Source: Rhizobium sp. CF122
GTDB taxonomy: Bacteria; Pseudomonadota; Alphaproteobacteria; Rhizobiales; Rhizobiaceae
Reading direction: 5' to 3'
NCBI RefSeq assembly: GCF_000282035.1
Contig: NZ_AKKA01000072.1
Location: forward strand, 62,001-126,000
Length of the DNA stretch: 64,000 nucleotides
The position numbers and the translations under genes are program-made. Positions 62,352 to 64,000 of this stretch are shown in pieces. Position 1 is the first letter of the stretch. Every line of letters begins with the position of its first letter. The notes beneath the pieces are model-generated. The model searched no databases and was not told where the DNA came from. It saw only the letters and a program-made list of their open reading frames with translations.

Positions 62352-62770
62352 TGAAGCACTCGAAATGAACAGGGGACGGCCGAATCCAATCAGCCCAAAA
62401 TCCGCATTGGAGAAAATATGACTTGGCTTCTCCATATTCTGAAGCCGGCTGGATAGTGCGTTGCACGCCCAAATGCAACATCGTGCGGCTCGCGCCTTGA
62501 AGGCTCGGATCGCAATGCTTGTTGGCGACGCCATAGCGGTGTCACCGGTTCAATTTCGCTCGCCTATGAAACGCGCGAACGTCAAACAGCATGCCGCCGC
62601 TCACGAAGCGTGAGCACGCTTTGGAAGCAGGGCCAAAGACGCGATGCCTTTCTTCAAGAGCGCTGCAGGGTTAGACTTGGTTGTTGACCAGAGCGTCATC
62701 CGACGGCTGACACGCTGGCGCAAGGCGTGAAACGAGCCGATTGATTATCGAGTTTGGCAAAGGGGCCGTG
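62352..62770. other. Intergenic stretch upstream of the ABC gene
   Basis: It holds an N-terminal extension of the ABC frame (to 62534) that I do not trust as coding. GGAGAA (62409) and TTCTCC (62428) form a weak inverted repeat, with a near-match to an iron box (TGA-N9-TCC at 62419). No gene is supported. Confidence 0.3.
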
Positions 62771-63079
62771 ATGACTGCGAAAACAATCGTGACGCTTGCG
62801 TTTGCCGCTCTTGCGGTATCGGCAAACAGTACGGTTGCCATCGAGGCACAATACGAATGCACCGCCGGCACACGTCTCCATGCAGCCTTTTCGTCACCCA
62901 GTGGTTCGCCCGGAAGTGTCGTGCTTGTCTTCTCGGGTTCATCTAGCGAGATCAATCTGCCGCAGGTCGTTTCGGCCGACGGCGGCCGCTACGCCAACAG
63001 TGATATGGAGTTCTGGATCAAGGGCCGGGAAGCCACGCTGACGCGTGATGGGAAGAAGGAAACATGCCATACCAACTGA
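62771..63079 (+). CDS. MliC-family lysozyme inhibitor-like protein
   Basis: A 102-residue exported protein (signal MTAKTIVTLAFAALAVSANS) whose mature part follows the MliC fold of C-type lysozyme inhibitors: IEAQYECTAGTRLHAAFSSP, SADGGRYANSDMEFWIKG and REATLTRDGKKETC. The two Cys (YEC, ETC) would form the family's disulfide. It acts in the periplasm or envelope against host or competitor lysozyme. The ATG at 62771 is chosen because it opens into the signal peptide. Confidence 0.82.
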   Translation: MTAKTIVTLAFAALAVSANSTVAIEAQYECTAGTRLHAAFSSPSGSPGSVVLVFSGSSSEINLPQVVSADGGRYANSDMEFWIKGREATLTRDGKKETCHTN

Positions 63080-63169
63080 GCGAGTTGGTTGATACATCTA
63101 GGAAGCCCGTTGGCAACGCGACTTCGCTGGCTGACGAGAATGGAGCGGATATCCGGGAAAGGAGACATT

Positions 63170-63487
63170 GTGAGTCTGAGGCCACCACGATCACTCTCCG
63201 GCCAGTCGAGTGCCTTGAATCCATTGGAATATGAGCTTGCCTCAGCGCGAGCGGACGCTCTGGGCCGTCAGGGCAGGAAAGCGGAAGCCGCGTTGGCGAG
63301 GCTTGCAGCGTGGTCGGTAGACGACCGAAGAATTGACCGGCAAAGCCTTCTCGATGACGCCTCCGAAGCCGTTTGGGCGTTGTTTATTCAACGCGAGATC
63401 TGCGGGCTCCACAATGGGAGGGATGTCATCAAGCGCTACGAAATCCCCGACGAGGTTCTTGCAAGGCTTGGCGCGCTGCGCAAGTGA
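63170..63487 (+). CDS. Small conserved rhizobial protein (DUF6665-like)
   Basis: The GTG at 63170 has AGGAG at ideal spacing and gives a 105-residue protein (MSLRPPRSLSGQSSALNPLE start). The body reads LASARADALGRQGRKAEAAL, SEAVWALFIQREICGL and KRYEIPDEVLARLGALR. From memory this is the DUF6665 pattern found across Rhizobiales (a helical protein with FVQREACG-like core); the function is unknown. Earlier in-frame ATGs at 63089 and 63140 have no ribosome site. Confidence 0.6.
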   Translation: MSLRPPRSLSGQSSALNPLEYELASARADALGRQGRKAEAALARLAAWSVDDRRIDRQSLLDDASEAVWALFIQREICGLHNGRDVIKRYEIPDEVLARLGALRK

Positions 63488-63498
63488 TCGGAGCGCGA

Positions 63499-64000
63499 TC
63501 ATCGAAGCCTTGCGATCGACCGCAGGTCATCTGCCGTTGTCGTTGGAAATCCAAAGAATTCCAGATAGGCCGGGATCTGCTCGAACAACATATCCGTGCC
63601 AATCTGAAATGGGCATCCACGCGCGCGTGCCGCGGCCAGCAGCGGCGTGATTTCTTCCTTCATGACGACTTCGCCCACGAAAGTGGACGCAGACAGCCGA
63701 GACACATCAAGAGGCAACGGATCGTCTTTCCCCATTCCGAGCGGTGTCGCGTTGACGACGATATCGAAACCCGTCGGGTCATTCGAGCCAGCAGTCACTT
63801 CTGTCTTCGGATAGTGTGTCGTCAGACGGCTTCTAAGCCCATTGAGCGTGACAGCGTTGTCATCATGAAGCGCAATCCGGCGCACGCCAGCGCCTGCCAG
63901 TGACGCAGCGATCGCCGACCCAACACCGCCAGCACCGACGATCAATACCTGCGCCCCTGTTATCGTTTGTCCCTTGCGCAAGAGTCCCCTCACGAAACCC
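63499..64000 (-). CDS. Shikimate dehydrogenase-like protein, 5' end cut by window edge
   Basis: The C-terminal 167 or so residues of an AroE-family protein: the NADP-binding AQVLIVGAGGVGSAIAASL, DIVVNATPLGMGKDDPLP, and the closing GTDMLFEQIPAYLEFFG. The codons before the in-frame GTG at 63993 (reading GF-VRGLLRKGQ) continue the AroE text (DGxGF), so the gene extends past 64000 on the minus strand. Motifs such as NATPLGM support the family; a quinate/shikimate or paralogous (YdiB/SDH-L type) role cannot be separated without the N-terminus. Confidence 0.85.
   Translation of the reverse strand, partial: GFVRGLLRKGQTITGAQVLIVGAGGVGSAIAASLAGAGVRRIALHDDNAVTLNGLRSRLTTHYPKTEVTAGSNDPTGFDIVVNATPLGMGKDDPLPLDVSRLSASTFVGEVVMKEEITPLLAAARARGCPFQIGTDMLFEQIPAYLEFFGFPTTTADDLRSIARLR

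Noticed and set aside
62409..62433. An iron box upstream of the ABC half-transporter
   Set aside because: The match is TGA-N9-TCC, with the last base wrong, and the accompanying inverted repeat is weak.
1..64000. CRISPR arrays, tRNA or rRNA genes
   Set aside because: No regularly spaced direct repeats and no cloverleaf or rRNA-like stretches were noticed on reading both strands; a tRNAscan or Rfam search was not possible here.

Overview
The window reads as chromosome or megaplasmid DNA of a Rhizobiaceae alphaproteobacterium (Rhizobium/Agrobacterium/Sinorhizobium type). The grounds are high-GC coding DNA, a rhamnose locus in the rhizobial order rhaRSTPQUK with divergent rhaDI, a TGA-N9-TCA iron box of the rhizobial RirA type, a BA14K-like protein, and many small proteins I associate with rhizobia. 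No rRNA, tRNA or CRISPR array was seen.

Left end (1-10.2 kb): a CUT1 sugar ABC importer without its ATPase is followed by a SIS-domain sugar-phosphate enzyme and a PfkB kinase that runs off the left edge. A ROK repressor is divergent, with a perfect inverted repeat between. The gene set recalls fructosamine (frl-type) or amino-sugar catabolism. Then come a cupin, the cbpA/cbpM co-chaperone pair, an exported protein, a truncated small gene and a Fic protein.

Accessory stretch (10.4-24.5 kb): regulator/target pairs, each with a visible operator-like repeat (TetR/DUF308, LysR/SDR, TetR/flavin oxidoreductase plus methyltransferase), are mixed with decay. The decayed items are an internally deleted alpha/beta hydrolase, an IS630-family element with a disrupted transposase, and an IS110-type remnant abutting an SMP-30/gluconolactonase remnant. 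A HipBA-type module with its own inverted repeat follows. This is the part most likely acquired or rearranged.

Rhamnose locus (24.6-36.3 kb): the rhaR-S-T-P-Q-U-K genes face rhaD-rhaI across a 200-bp region. That region holds two 19-bp inverted arms, each ending in a TTGACA -35 hexamer. Import (RhaSTPQ), anomer conversion (RhaU), kinase (RhaK), isomerase (RhaI) and aldolase/dehydrogenase (RhaD) make a full pathway to central metabolites. A fumarylacetoacetase-fold hydratase gene lies just downstream of rhaK.

Middle (36.3-54.3 kb): an ECF41-type sigma factor is divergent from an AhpD-like carboxymuconolactone decarboxylase, with two interlocked, identically built promoters. There follow an amidase/TIM-barrel/HpcH-aldolase operon with a large palindrome upstream, acylphosphatase, a frameshifted L,D-transpeptidase, an HWE histidine kinase, and a beta-alanine aminotransferase with a degenerate DMSP-lyase-like cupin and an XRE-cupin regulator. 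A ProC-like reductase, a DedA protein, a CNNM/CorC-type membrane protein and a broken DUF1236 gene complete this part.

Right end (54.4-64 kb): a hydroxamate-siderophore uptake cluster (FhuB-like permease, Tat-type FhuD-like binding protein, TonB-dependent receptor, AraC regulator, ABC half-transporter) carries an iron box before the receptor gene and lacks an fhuC ATPase gene. An MliC-type lysozyme inhibitor, a small conserved protein and the 3' part of a shikimate dehydrogenase gene end the window.
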